From Cydia pomonella (Eukaryota; Arthropoda; Insecta; Lepidoptera; Tortricidae), in assembly GCF_033807575.1 (NCBI RefSeq), contig NC_084723.1:2051247-2115246 (forward strand): DNA of 64,000 nucleotides, in the 5' to 3' direction. Each line of letters begins with the position of its first letter. The first letter of the stretch is position 1. Of this stretch, positions 30,001-40,175 are shown piece after piece. Below the pieces are notes generated by a model that saw only the letters and a program-made list of their open reading frames with translations, was not told the origin of the DNA and ran no database searches. The position numbers and the translations under genes are program-made.

Positions 30001-30245
30001 AAATAAAAATAAAATAAATATTATAGGACATTATTACACAAATTGACTAAGTCCCACAGTAAGCTCACTTAGACAACATATATAATATATAAATATTTAT
30101 AAATACTTAAATACATAGAAAACACCCATAACTTAGGAACAACTATCCATGCTCATCACACGAATAAATGCCCTTACCAGGATTTGAACCCGGGACCATC
30201 GGCTTCGTAGGCAGGGTCACTACCCACTAGGCCAAACTGGTCGTC
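30001..30245 (-). mobile_element. tRNA-derived SINE, family S, copy 6
   Basis: Complete head (GACGACCAGTTTGGCCTAGT on the minus strand), B box and tail. A small gap removes the AATAAGGCTTGTGTTG part of the body. Confidence 0.85.
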
Positions 30246-30646
30246 ACTGTCACTGGAACATCATTCGACTCGAAATACTTAATTTCATACAATTTTAGTT
30301 GAACGCTTCGAGAGCCTTTACCTCCAACTCTCATACGCATTTTCTATGATTTTGAGAACCTTTTACATCTCCAAATTTAATGTTTAATTTACCATAGAAA
30401 CAAATACATCCCTGTTATATTAAATTAAATTAAATTAAAAAACATTTATTTCGGACTCTGGTTCCATAATTTGTTAGAATATACACACAATACACTTACA
30501 ACTACAACACTGTACAATTATAGCATAACAACATATTATAGCAGTTATTTATTTTAAGATAATTATAATTGTAATTGGCTGTTGTAATTATAAATGTTGC
30601 TAAGCATTTTTCATATCACTGTAAATGTTGTATTATAAATATTAAA
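30246..30646. other. AT-rich DNA with possible minus-strand LINE tail
   Basis: 30415-30520 starts with (TTAAA)n then ACATTTATTTCGGACTCTGG, like the poly(A)-proximal end of a minus-strand retroelement. Weak. Confidence 0.3.
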
Positions 30647-30919
30647 TATACACATTATTATACAAATTGACTAATTGTAAGTTCCACAGTACGCTCAATA
30701 AGGCTTGTATTGTGGTTAAGTCGACAACGATATTACCATACTTAATATTTATATAAATATTTCTTAAAAATATAGAAAACATCCATAACTCAGGAACAAA
30801 TATCCGTGGTCATCACTCGAACAAATAAATGCCCTTCCTTAGCAGGATTTGAACCCGGGACCATCGGCTTCATAAGCAGGGTCACTAGGTCATTAATCAC
30901 TGGGTCAGACAGGTCGTCA
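30647..30919 (-). mobile_element. tRNA-derived SINE, family S, copy 7 (diverged)
   Basis: Recognisable in full (AGCAGGATTTGAACCCGGGA; GACCTGTCTGACCCAGTG on the minus strand) but with several insertions and substitutions. An old copy, 400 bp from copy 6 in the same orientation. Confidence 0.75.
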
Positions 30920-31207
30920 TGTCCTGACGTGTAAAAATAGCCCATGAGGCTTACTTACGGAATACAATTTTGAATTTTGTACATTTTAAATGTGAAATCT
31001 CACAGTAACCCACAGCTCCGTACTTAATATTCGTATCGGTTTCAAGTATCTCCGCCACGGATAGGTACTGAACTCATAAAAATGCAAATCGCGAGATAGA
31101 ACCTGCGAAGGAGACGAGCCTATTGAAGATTCAGGGCCAGAAGATGAGCAGAAAGCGAAACAGTTTGTTGGTAGCAAAAAAACGTCCGATGGTTTACGTG
31201 AAATGTA

Positions 31208-31478
31208 GTGTGGACACCTATTGCGAAGGCCGAAGGTCGAGTTCCGCGTAGGGCTGCCCGAAGAGCCTGGGAGAGTCGCGAGGCCGCAGGCCGAGCTTTG
31301 GGAGAGTACTGCTCCAACACAGAACAATATTACAAGATCGTATATTCAAAAGCCGAAAGCCGAGCTACACGTGGGGCCGTAGGCCCGGGGCTTCCAACAG
31401 TAGTACAATATTCTAGTATATTGTAGTAGGTATCTTATCAGCGAAGGCCGAAGGCCGAGCTCTGCGTAGGCCGAATTA
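31208..31478. repeat. Interspersed 'GCCGAAGGCCGAGCT' motif cluster
   Basis: A GC-rich motif recurs at about 31221-31262 (GCGAAGGCCGAAGGTCGAG), 31281-31303 (GGCCGCAGGCCGAGCT), 31350-31395 (AAAGCCGAAAGCCGAGCT) and 31441-31476 (GCGAAGGCCGAAGGCCGAGC), separated by AT-rich spacers. Open frames on both strands come from the motif. Confidence 0.55.
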
Positions 31479-31903
31479 TTTATGCCAAAGAGCTCATTAT
31501 TTAATATATTACCAACTACTCTCATAATATTTGTTTTCTGAAGGTAAAATTCGTGGGAAAGGCTGTTTAGGAGTGGCGAGCTAACAAGAGTCCATTCTAG
31601 ATTTTTTTAAGATATAGCACGAATGGCCATGAAAAAGTCTATGAAAGTCATTTAAACTTATCTCTAAGACATCAAGAGGCTTAGCCAAGATAAAAATCGT
31701 TGATATAAAATGCAAATCGAAATAAGTAAATGTCATCTCGATTAAGAAGTTCCCGGTACAGGTTTTCTATACAATTCCAGTACCGGAACCGGTAATTCCC
31801 GGTTCTCGCCATACAAACTTGGTACCATTCAAGCATTCCCTAAGATACATTTCTTCTATTCGTTTGTCGTTTGTCGATGTTCAATTGTCAACTTCGCTAG
31901 GCC

Positions 31904-33599
31904 CATATCCACTCACATGATTCCGATTTTAACGAAAGGTGCCCTGAATTGCTCTGCCATTTCGCAGATACGACGGCACAGTGTCGTGATATCTTCAAAA
32001 ATCGATAACTTTGCTTCTGCTCAAGCATTTGGAATAATTCTTTCAGTTTTATAATGGTAAAGAAACAAAGAAATTTATTTTCTTACTTTAGCTATTTGCT
32101 GTTATAATAAAAATAATTATTAAAAATTCACGAAGTTTACCCAAAGGAATAATTTCCGAGTTATAGTAGAAAACTATTTTTAATAAAAAATCTAAATCGA
32201 TAACATATCTTTTTTTTGTATTCAATTTAAAGAAGGCTTAATAAGCTTTTAATTGATACTAAAAACCTTGATAGCTCACCTATAAAATTGCAGAGTAAAA
32301 CTGATTCAAATTCTGATAAGGAACTTTCGAATTGCTCCACCTGGCGTGTAACTATGTGCTATGTTCGTGATTTTTTTGTGGCTAATTTAGACACTGAAGT
32401 ACAAAAATATAGTAAAAAACCGTTTAAGACACTAATTACCTTGAAATAAAATACATAATTTATGTATTTATCACAATGATAGTGGCTTTATAACTTAAAA
32501 TAACAAAAGAGTATTTACATACCTACTAAACTTTGGTGTTTTTAAAATGGCCGATCACCAACAACCGAACTAACTTATAACTACACTAACACGTATAATA
32601 TATACACCATAACATACACTTTACAACAAATTAAGCACAATAAGCAAATAGTAACTATTAACACATGAAATTATACTGATTACAAACGTAAATAAACAAA
32701 CAAACTGACCTGCGCCATGTCAAAAACAAAGATGGCTACCTATTTAGGTCGGAGACACAACAGTCGCGCGGTGCAGATGTTCAACAGAAATAGGAACTTT
32801 TAACACATTCACTGCCAGACGAAAAACGGCAAGCTACCCCAGGATCCGGGCAATATAGCAAAGAAATATTAGTAAATAGAAATTATAAGTAAGTAGTAAC
32901 AAACACCCCAAAACGCGTATGCAACGTCTAGTGTACCACATGCCTTACGATGCACAGAAATGCTTTAAGCAACCAGAGTTGCTGTGTTTGTACTTACAAT
33001 TTTCCGTCACATGGTTTGTTCGCTAATCCTGGATAATACACAGTGATTTAATGCATTTTATTGTTTATTAATGTAATTTAATAATCGAACTATTTAATGA
33101 CTATAGGTTGCTCAAGATATATTTGGTAATCATAGAAATCTAGGGCATTAAAATAGGAAACACGCCAAAAATCTACAGAGTTATTGGTTTGAAGTGAGAT
33201 TTTACGGCCATCAATATTAAGTAGGTCTAAAATATAGTTTTAATCTAATAGACCAATAAACGCGGAGTAATATATAATACTAACAGAAATATGTAAATTT
33301 GAATACTTACGGCATTTTAAAACACGCAGCAACTTTTAACACACGCACTTTTCCGAACAACTTGCAAAGTGACATAGATAAAAAATACTATGGTTATGTC
33401 TATGTGGTTGAAATATTTTTTAAATATTGTCACGTTGGTATTCTGTGTTTTAATAATTGTTTACACCATATCTGTGCAGCCCTTCACAGATAAGAAATAA
33501 AAAACCGCATACACTCCGTTCGCAACTCGAGTTGCGACGATCATTTTAGAGGTGCGAAATGTTGAAACCTTAGTTGCTGGAATCATGTGAGTGGATATG
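31904..33599. mobile_element. Candidate 1.7-kb TIR element
   Basis: CATATCCACTCACATGATTCC (31904-31924) is perfectly mirrored at 33579-33599. No convincing target duplication. The interior is AT-rich with no transposase frame; 32802-32830 (AACACATTCACTGCCAGACG) resembles the MITE terminus at 49908-50038 and may be nested. Chance is unlikely for 21 bp, but an inverted pair of shorter repeats could give the same pattern. Confidence 0.45.
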
Positions 33600-34006
33600 T
33601 GCTCACAATCTTCGTACGTGAAGGAGCGACAACAGACATATTGTTTAACGCTAATATCCTAGCCCCACGCCTCCGTCACTGCTTAGTAACAGGAAAAGTT
33701 ACAAAATTTGAAATAAACTTCTCAAGGTATCAGAGTTTCGACACCAGGTGGCGTAATTGAAAAGATGAAAAGTCGTTTGAAACTTAGAGTTACTTATTAC
33801 TTTTTTAAAGTGAGTTTTCTATATGTATTTTGGAAGGTGATGAAAAAGGACCATTTTAATTAATATTTAGATAGGTTTACAAATGCTTGTAATGTTGTTA
33901 TGAGTAGAGTGTATTTATCCTTATTTATTTTATCGTGTAAACAAACGTGACGTTTTACCCGTAATTCAAAATTAGATTATCTAGACATCATCGTATGTCA
34001 GATGAT
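33600..34006. other. Unassigned DNA
   Basis: No feature recognised. Confidence 0.35.
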
Positions 34007-34590
34007 TTATTCGTTACTACGATTATTGATGAAAATCTTATTAGAAATCTTCTTTGTCCTAGCCTTTGTCCCGCTACACGGGGTCGGCTTTCTTAACCAT
34101 GCCACGCCATTTGTTGCGGTCATATACGTCATTGCATTCTGAGAAATTTTCATGTCCCCTTGGACAGTCGTTAGCCATGAGGCTAGCGGTCTACCGCTTC
34201 CCCTTTTGCATGTTGCGATGGAAAGGCAGTTCTTCACGACATAATCGTCTGGCCTACGCATCACATGGCCATACCACCTGTGTCTGGGGGCCTACCGCGA
34301 AAACCGAAATTCGCTTTTTGCGGGGATCTATTTTTTTTACCCTCACTAAGACGTAATGAGAGTGACAGAGACAAATGCCCGCAATTGACGAACTTCTATT
34401 TTCGCGATAGGCCGCCTGGTCTCTGCGAGTTTATTAGCAAACGGAGCCACCTTTAGACTACCTCGAATATATTCATTGCGAACTTTGTCTTTTAGCGTGA
34501 CACCACTCGACCATCTTAGCATTCGCATTTCGGCGGTGTAAAGCTTCTGTGTGTGTATGTTCTTAGCAGCCCAGTCTCCGAGAAGTGTTT
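34007..34590 (-). pseudogene. RTE-like LINE RT C-terminus, split by a MITE
   Basis: Minus strand: 'LYTAEMRMLRWSSGVTLKDK', 'RNEYIRGSLKVAPFANKLAE', then a 128-bp insert, then 'HRWYGHVMRRPDDYVVKN', 'KRGSGRPLASWLTTVQGDMK' and 'ATNGVAWLRKPTPCSGTKA'. The frame on the two sides of the insert is continuous once one copy of the 4-bp duplication is discounted, so the fragment was still open at this point when the MITE landed. No upstream RT motifs remain. Confidence 0.8.
34288..34415. mobile_element. 128-bp MITE in the RTE fragment, 4-bp TSD
   Basis: Ends GGGCCTACCGCGAAAA and TTTTCGCGATAGGCCGC, flanked by CTGG at 34284-34287 and 34416-34419. The body holds GCGGGGATCTATTTTTT and TAATGAGAGTGACAGAGA. Family members: 24783-26104 (split) and probably 49588-49702. 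Confidence 0.78.
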
Positions 34591-34689
34591 GTTTACACGA
34601 TAGGACAATTAGTAGTAAGTAATTTAGGTAAAACGTGATGTTGAACTAAACCATCGTTGGTTAAAAATAATCTAAGTCATCAAATAGTC

Positions 34690-34866
34690 GACAGGCATGG
34701 TGACAAATGATAAACCGCCGACCATCTTAGCCCTACTGCAGTGGTATCATGGTCGCATTTTTATCACTTGTCCTGTAATACGTCACTTTCGCACTTATAT
34801 ACTTGTTAGAACGTGACAGGCATGGTGACAAATGATAAAGAGCCGACCATGTTAGTCCTACTGGTT
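34690..34866. mobile_element. Palindromic repeat 'GACAGGCATGGTGACAAATG'
   Basis: GACAGGCATGGTGACAAATG followed by ATAAA-GCCGACCAT occurs twice directly (34690-34740, 34818-34864), and its inverse (ATGGTCGCATTTTTATCACT, TGTCCTG) lies between. MITE-like hairpin with a partial duplicate. Confidence 0.6.
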
Positions 34867-35285
34867 CAGATAATTTCTCATTTAGATATCGTTTGTATGT
34901 CGTATAATTGACAGAAGGATTCCGGCAACCAATGTCACTTTGACGTTAGAAATATCGTAGGTCTTATTGGGATTACAGCGGAATCGATTTAAACGTCAAT
35001 TTTGACATGTCGTTTAGTCATCGATCTTTCCAAGATCTTAAACGTGTCTTAATCATTCTTCGAAACGGGCCGACAGGAGCAGACAAATCGCCTGATGCCG
35101 ATGGACACCTGCAACATTTTGATAAAGTTAATTCAATCCTATGCACATCTTCATACTGAATTTAGCCAAGATACAGATTTTTTTACATGCATCACATCAT
35201 ATGCATATTTAATAACTGTTATATAGGTATTTTAATAATTTTAAGCAGTGAAATGCATAATGCAACCTTAATCTTTTGAAGGTAC
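34867..35285. other. Unassigned DNA with a LINE-repeat scrap
   Basis: 35070-35118 (GGAGCAGACAAATCGCCTGA, GCCGATGGACACCTGCAAC) is a short relative of 22651-22750. Otherwise no feature. Confidence 0.35.
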
Positions 35286-35287
35286 AA

Positions 35288-35759
35288 CTTAAAAAAAAAC
35301 ATAATAATAATAAATTATATACTAAGATATTAAAATTAAAACTAAAATATAATAGAACTTAAAATAAACTTATAAATAAAAAATGCTCCCCAGGTCACCT
35401 TCATGTATTATGGTACCCAAAAGACTGGCAGCGTTACCTTTTTGGATGGCCAGGCTTATCCTCTGGCCGAGATAGCTGCCAGCCCTCCGGTCACCTGAGG
35501 TGTCTGTTAGGCGCTGGGAAATTTCCTTGAATATTACTTTTGCGCTAGGCCCCCACGGTCCCAGAGTTTCTACGCCAAACGGCGCAAATATATAGCCCTC
35601 ACCGAGGACAGCATATTTGCGCCGTTTGTTCTGTTCTGCGGTTGTAGCCGCAGCTCCCGCCTTGACGGAGGTCGCCTGTAGGTGGGACGGCGCGAGCGTA
35701 TCAACGCAAGTGGCGTCCCACACGAGCGTCCTCCCAAGCTTCCACGGAATGAGTGTCAT
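35288..35759 (-). pseudogene. RT-element relative 1: endonuclease-domain fragment plus 3' UTR
   Basis: Minus-strand frame of 129 codons parallels residues 631-756 of the intact ORF: 'MTLIPWKLGRTLVWDATCVD' (second catalytic-type Asp kept), 'YIFAPFGVETLGPWGPSAK', 'GDRRAGSYLGQRISLAIQKG', 'NAASLLGTI'. It is 5' truncated just after the 'RPDG' Asp. The frame is open but the protein differs clearly from the 19.7-kb copy, so it is a different subfamily. AT-rich 3' UTR to about 35288. Confidence 0.85.
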
Positions 35760-36757
35760 TTTATTATTTTATTTTATTTATTATAAAAAATCATCACTTG
35801 AATATAGTTGTAATCATGAAATAAAATCATTTTTATTATTGCCATATCCGTTTTTTTTTTTTTTGATGGTATAAATGTTAAACGTACAATTTATGACATG
35901 ACACAAAGTTTTAGATACATCACATGTTTTGTGATAATTTTCTGTTAACAGAGTTTATTATATTAATAATAATTATTATTATTAATAGAGCGTAAAATGC
36001 GGATATGACAACATTTTTCAATAATTATTATGTCTAAACCGATTTGTGCCAATTATAGCAAATACCATCCTGAGAACGATAGCAGAGAGGAGGGATTCGG
36101 ATATTCTCCGCCGATATACCGACCTTAATATCATTCGACCTAAGAAATAAGATATTTTTTTATAAACCTGATAATTTACTAATGTAGTTTTATAAGTGTC
36201 TTGTAACTAACAATCTATGGATCTGAGGAATCTGAAAATAAATCATTTTTATAGAAAAACAAATATTTTATTTTTTGTTACTTTAGGAATCATTAAAAAA
36301 CGATTTTGTTCGTAAATGGACATGGCACAAACGTATTCTCAGCCGACGAAATACTATACGCTCCACACTCATAAGTAAAAGTAATTAAGGTTAAGTATTT
36401 CTGCTAATATATCTTACCTTATCTAGTCTCGTGCGAGACAGCAGCCATAACGTGATAACGTCTTCCCTTAATTGACACGCCCTCGGCGACTCTTAAGCCT
36501 GTAACATGAGTTTTAAGATGCTTGCTTGTTGCTTAAGGATACTTGGGGACATAATTGCTACCTGAGTTATATTTAATGTCTTTGTTAATTTAATTTGATG
36601 TGCCTGTTTCTTCACATATGCTTTTAACCCTTTGCCATACCTAGAAGGTTGAATATAATATATATATCTTACTAACTGGCTATACTATAATTTTTAAGAA
36701 AAAATAACCGACTTCAATGAGGGGAGACCGGTGAAAGAAAGATTGTTATATTATATT
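35760..36757. other. AT-rich DNA
   Basis: A T15 run lies near 35850. No exon or repeat edge is recognised. Confidence 0.4.
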
Positions 36758-37022
36758 GACGACCGGTCTGGCCTCGTGGGTGAAGCCCTGCCTATGAAGC
36801 CGATGGTCCCGGGTTCAAATCCTGGTAAGGGCATTTATTCGTGTGATGAGCATGGATATTTGTTCCTGAGTCATGGGTGTTTTCTATGTATTTAAGTATT
36901 TATAATTATTTATATATTATATATATCGTTGTCTAAGTACCCTCAACACAAGCCTTATTGAGCTTACTGTGGGACTTAGTCAATTTGTGTAATAATGTCC
37001 TATAATATTTATTATTTATTTA
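36758..37022 (+). mobile_element. tRNA-derived SINE, family S, copy 8
   Basis: GACGACCGGTCTGGCCTCGT head, GGGTTCAAATCC B box, GTAATAATGTCCTATAATAT 3' end and ATTTATT tail. Complete, except that the usual TAGTGAC of the A-box region is shortened. Confidence 0.87.
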
Positions 37023-37455
37023 TATTAAAAAATGTCTTAAAATCTAATTTACTTAACAAACACAGCGAGGAGGACAAATCGCCAATCGTGTACTATGCGT
37101 CGTTGAAGAGTTCTATTCTGATCATCATCAGCAGTCCCACTTCGTCAAATGTCACTTTTTTAAATGTAAATGCTTGATTTGTAAAAGAAAATACAAAAAT
37201 CACTATATGTATGCCTTTAACATTTGAGGAGTTTTTTCGATTCCTCATAGATTCAACCATCAGATCTCGAGTTTGACAAAAATGTATCTTGAAAACCTAA
37301 TTTGCCTAACAAACATAAGAAAGACGATAAATCGCCAAACGGGAACTTTGCGTCGTTGAAGAGTTCCATTCTGATCAGCATCAGCAGTTCCACTTCACCA
37401 AATGTCACTTTTAAATGTAAATGCTTGATTTGGTGATGAAAATATAAAAATCACT
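37023..37455. repeat. Tandem duplication, unit 1 and first half of unit 2
   Basis: GTCGTTGAAGAGTTC-ATTCTGATCA, TCAGCAGT-CCACTTC, TTTAAATGTAAATGCTTGAT, CACTATATGTAT and ATTTGA-GAGTT-C-TCGATTCCTC occur in order at 37030-37282 and again from 37283. The second unit is broken by the SINE at 37464-37725 and resumes at 37728-37790. Confidence 0.7.
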
Positions 37456-37463
37456 ATATGTAT

Positions 37464-37725
37464 AAATAAATAAATATTATAGGACATTATTACACAAATT
37501 GACTAAGTCCCACAGTAAGCTCAATAAGGCTTGTGTTGAGGGTACTTAGACAACGATATATATAATATATAAATATTTATAAATACTTAAATACATAGAA
37601 AACACCCATGACTCAGGAACAAATATCCATGCTCATCACACGAATAAATGCCCTTACCAGGATTTGAACCCGGGACCATCAGCTTCGTAGGCAGGGTCAC
37701 TACCCACTAGGCCAAACTGGTCGTC
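37464..37725 (-). mobile_element. tRNA-derived SINE, family S, copy 9, with readable target site
   Basis: Complete copy, inserted into ACTATATGTAT|GCCTTT of the duplicated unit. ATGTAT flanks both sides (37458-37463, 37728-37733). The empty site is visible in the neighbouring unit at about 37203-37220. Confidence 0.88.
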
Positions 37726-37785
37726 AAATGTATGCCTTTCACATTTGAAGAGTTCCCTCGATTCCTCATAGATCCCATCATCAGA

Positions 37786-37925
37786 ACTGAGTTTTGACAA
37801 AAACGGGACCAATCTGTATATAATATATATATAGACTCAATCAAAAAAATAATTTTCGAAATCGGTCCAGAAATGACGGAGTTATGAAGTAACAAACATT
37901 AAAAAAAAAACATACACCCGAATTG
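37786..37925. repeat. Dispersed repeat 'ATGACGGAGTTATG'
   Basis: TTTTGACAAAAACGGGACCA, TCTGTATATAATATATATAT, AATCGGTCCAGAAATGACGG, AGTAACAAACATTAAAAAAA, ACATACACCCGAATTGA. Shared with 1075-1225 and, in part, 53375-53440. Confidence 0.6.
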
Positions 37926-38209
37926 ACCCGCAGCAAGCTGGGTTCTCCATACAAACGTAGTTACGCTCTCATTCTAATACGACTAGCTAGATTACTCTGA
38001 AACTTTGTACTTACAATAGGATAAGGTATATCTATGTCTGTAATTAGTTTATGTAGCTTCAGATACTATAGTAAAAAAAATACAGCGAATTTAAATTTTT
38101 CATACAAAACTTGTTTTTGTTCTATTTCGTTTATTTTATAAGCTGGAGCTCACAAAAGCACAAAATTATAGCAACCACTAAATCATTAGGGGATAAAATT
38201 ATTTATTAA

Positions 38210-38889
38210 AAAGTAATTAAGTGTCGGGCACAATAAAAATAAACTAACTTATCTATTAAATAAAACTAAATACTAATACTAAATAAAATTAAAATATGTC
38301 TAAAAAATTTGGCCCCTTTGGCATGGTACCGAAGATGCTGGCAGCATTTCCCCGCTGTATAGCGATGCTAATACATTGTGCGAGAAAGCTGCCAGGTCTT
38401 CGGTCATCTGTGAAGTCGACCAGCCTTTTAGATAATTCTTTAAAAAGTTGTAGAGCATTAGGACCCCACGCACTGTGGGCTGAAATTCGGCTTTCATTAA
38501 CATAGAAACCGAAGTTGTTATTTTTACGTTTTTTTGATTAAAATAGGTTTTGCCCAGCATTGTTATGGTAACCTATGAATTTTAGACGATTTGGAATGAA
38601 AATTGTGGAGTTACGATTTTTTTTCAAAATAAATGTATGGAGCAGGAACAAGAAATTATCATTACTCAAGAACCGCAAAACAAACCGTAATATCCTCGCA
38701 GGTGGTTATACTACGAATTATTTGTGATTTTTAGGCATACTATATTATATCCGCCACGGGTGCGGTTTTTTTTTTTTTTAAATCATTAATTGTTTCTATG
38801 GAAAAAGCACAAAAACCAAATTCAACATTTTAAGATTTTTTTGATTGAAATGAAAGCCGAATTTCAGCCCACAGTGCCACGGGCCAATC
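38210..38889 (-). pseudogene. RT-element relative 2: C-terminal fragment with nested Transib-like insert
   Basis: Minus strand, reading around the insert: 'IGPWGPNALQLFKELSKRL', 'RRPGSFLAQCISIAIQRG', 'NAASIFGTMPKGP', a counterpart of the last 65 or so residues of the intact ORF. The 3' UTR (38210-38295) ends in the GTGCCCGACACTTAATTAC block (minus strand) also present at 40077. 5' truncation at about 38889. Confidence 0.82.
38471..38876. mobile_element. Transib-like non-autonomous element, 406 bp, 5-bp TSD
   Basis: Perfect 28-bp inverted ends beginning CACTGTGGGCTGAAATTC and ending with the complement CAGCCCACAGTG. CCACG flanks both sides (38466-38470, 38877-38881). CAC-start termini with a 5-bp GC-rich duplication match Transib rather than CACTA (2-3 bp) or Chapaev (4 bp) elements. 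The interior is AT-rich and codes for nothing. Confidence 0.8.
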
Positions 38890-39021
38890 ATTAGTAAATG
38901 AGTTCAAATTTGGCACATAGATCACTATTCCATAATATAATAAAGGGAGCCTTGTAAAGATAAATTCTATTCCACTTTTTTCTCCATACGAAGTTGGATT
39001 GGACCCATCCTAATAGCGATA

Positions 39022-39193
39022 GAGTCAGGACAAGCTAAGTTAGCAGCGATTTTGATAGCCCAGACGGTGCAAGTATTATTTTAAATGTCGAACTTCTATG
39101 AAATTATGACGTTTACTAAACACTTGCGCGTTCTCATTTATCAAAATCGGGTTATTAAAATCGCTTCCAACTTAGATTGGTCGGACTGTTTTA
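39022..39193. mobile_element. Palindromic MITE 'AGTCAGGACAAGCTAAGTT'
   Basis: Left arm GGACAAGCTAAGTTAGCAGC, GATTTTGATAGCCC, TGCAAGT; right arm ACTTGCGC, GGGTTATTAAAATCGCTTCC, AACTTAGATTGGTCGGACT. Non-coding. Confidence 0.75.
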
Positions 39194-39269
39194 TTTTATT
39201 TTTAAGAAATAAAAATACCTGTTGGCCTGTTTGAAGCTATACGAACATTTATAAATATTTAAAAAAAAA

Positions 39270-39566
39270 ACCGGGCAAGTGCGAGTCGGACTCGCGCACG
39301 AAGGGTTCCGTACCATTATTTATAAAAACGGCAAAAAAATATATGTTTGTTGTATGGGAGCCCCCCTTAAATATTTATTTTATTCTGTTTTTAGTATTTG
39401 TTGTTATAGCGGCAACAGAAATACATCATCTGTGAAAATTTCAACTGTCTAGCTATCACGGTTCATGAGATACAGCCTGGTGACAGACGGACGGACGGAC
39501 GGACGGACAGCGAAGTCTCGGTAATAGGGTCCCGCATTTGACCCCTTGGGTACGGAACCCTAAAAA
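39270..39566. mobile_element. Dispersed 'GCGAGTCGGACTCGCGC ... GGTACGGAACCC' repeat, well preserved
   Basis: GGCAAGTGCGAGTCGGACTC, GAAGGGTTCCGTACCATTAT, TATAGCGGCAACAGAAATAC, TCACGGTTCATGAGATACAG, (ACGG)n at 39487-39508, then GGTACGGAACCCTAAAAA. GGTTCCGTACC and GGTACGGAACC form an inner inverted pair. Confidence 0.7.
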
Positions 39567-40076
39567 GTAGAATACCCTATTAGAAAGAAACAATAGATAT
39601 GGCGTGCCGAGCAAAACTTGCGACGGGTAAAATGTCCATTGTGCGGGTTTGCCTTTTATCTCAAATAATGTTTGAACGCTGAAAAAATATATAGCTATTA
39701 ATGAGATAATAATAGACACGTCAACGTCAATCCCAAATCTTAAAAATGGAAAGTATTATTTATCTACACACATATCATAAACTCTCTACCTATATGATGC
39801 CTTCAGAATCCGCAAATAATAGCCAACATACGATACAGTTTTGTTTCAACAAATTTCTTATCTGTGAAAATGTTGTATCAAAATTGTTTTGGTAATGACA
39901 TTCAAATTTCTAACATCTCTGAAAAAAAAAAGCAATTTGATTTGACCTCTATTCTAATATCAGTCGAGATGACTTTTTATTCGAAATGAAATGTCAATTT
40001 CATACAATTTTGACATATCTTGCATGTATACACTTCAGTAGTATTTCTTGAGGGTATTTTCAATTAACAATTTAGG
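39567..40076. other. Unassigned AT-rich DNA
   Basis: No feature recognised. Confidence 0.35.
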
Positions 40077-40175
40077 TAAAAGTAATTAAATGTCGGGGAC
40101 AATAAAAATAAACTTCTTATCTATTAAATAAAACTAAATTAAAACTAAAAACTAATACTAAATAAAATTAAAATA
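40077..40175 (-). mobile_element. RT-element relative 3: 3' UTR only
   Basis: AAAGTAATTAAATGTCGGGG, ACAATAAAAATAAACT, TCTATTAAATAAAACTAAAT and ACTAATACTAAATAAAATTA match the UTR of 38210-38295 nearly base for base; likeness stops at AAAATATGT where the coding part would start. An extreme 5' truncation. Confidence 0.75.

Noticed and set aside
31120..31426. Overlapping 66-113 codon frames on both strands
   Set aside because: They come from the repeated GCCGAAGGCCGAGCT motif.
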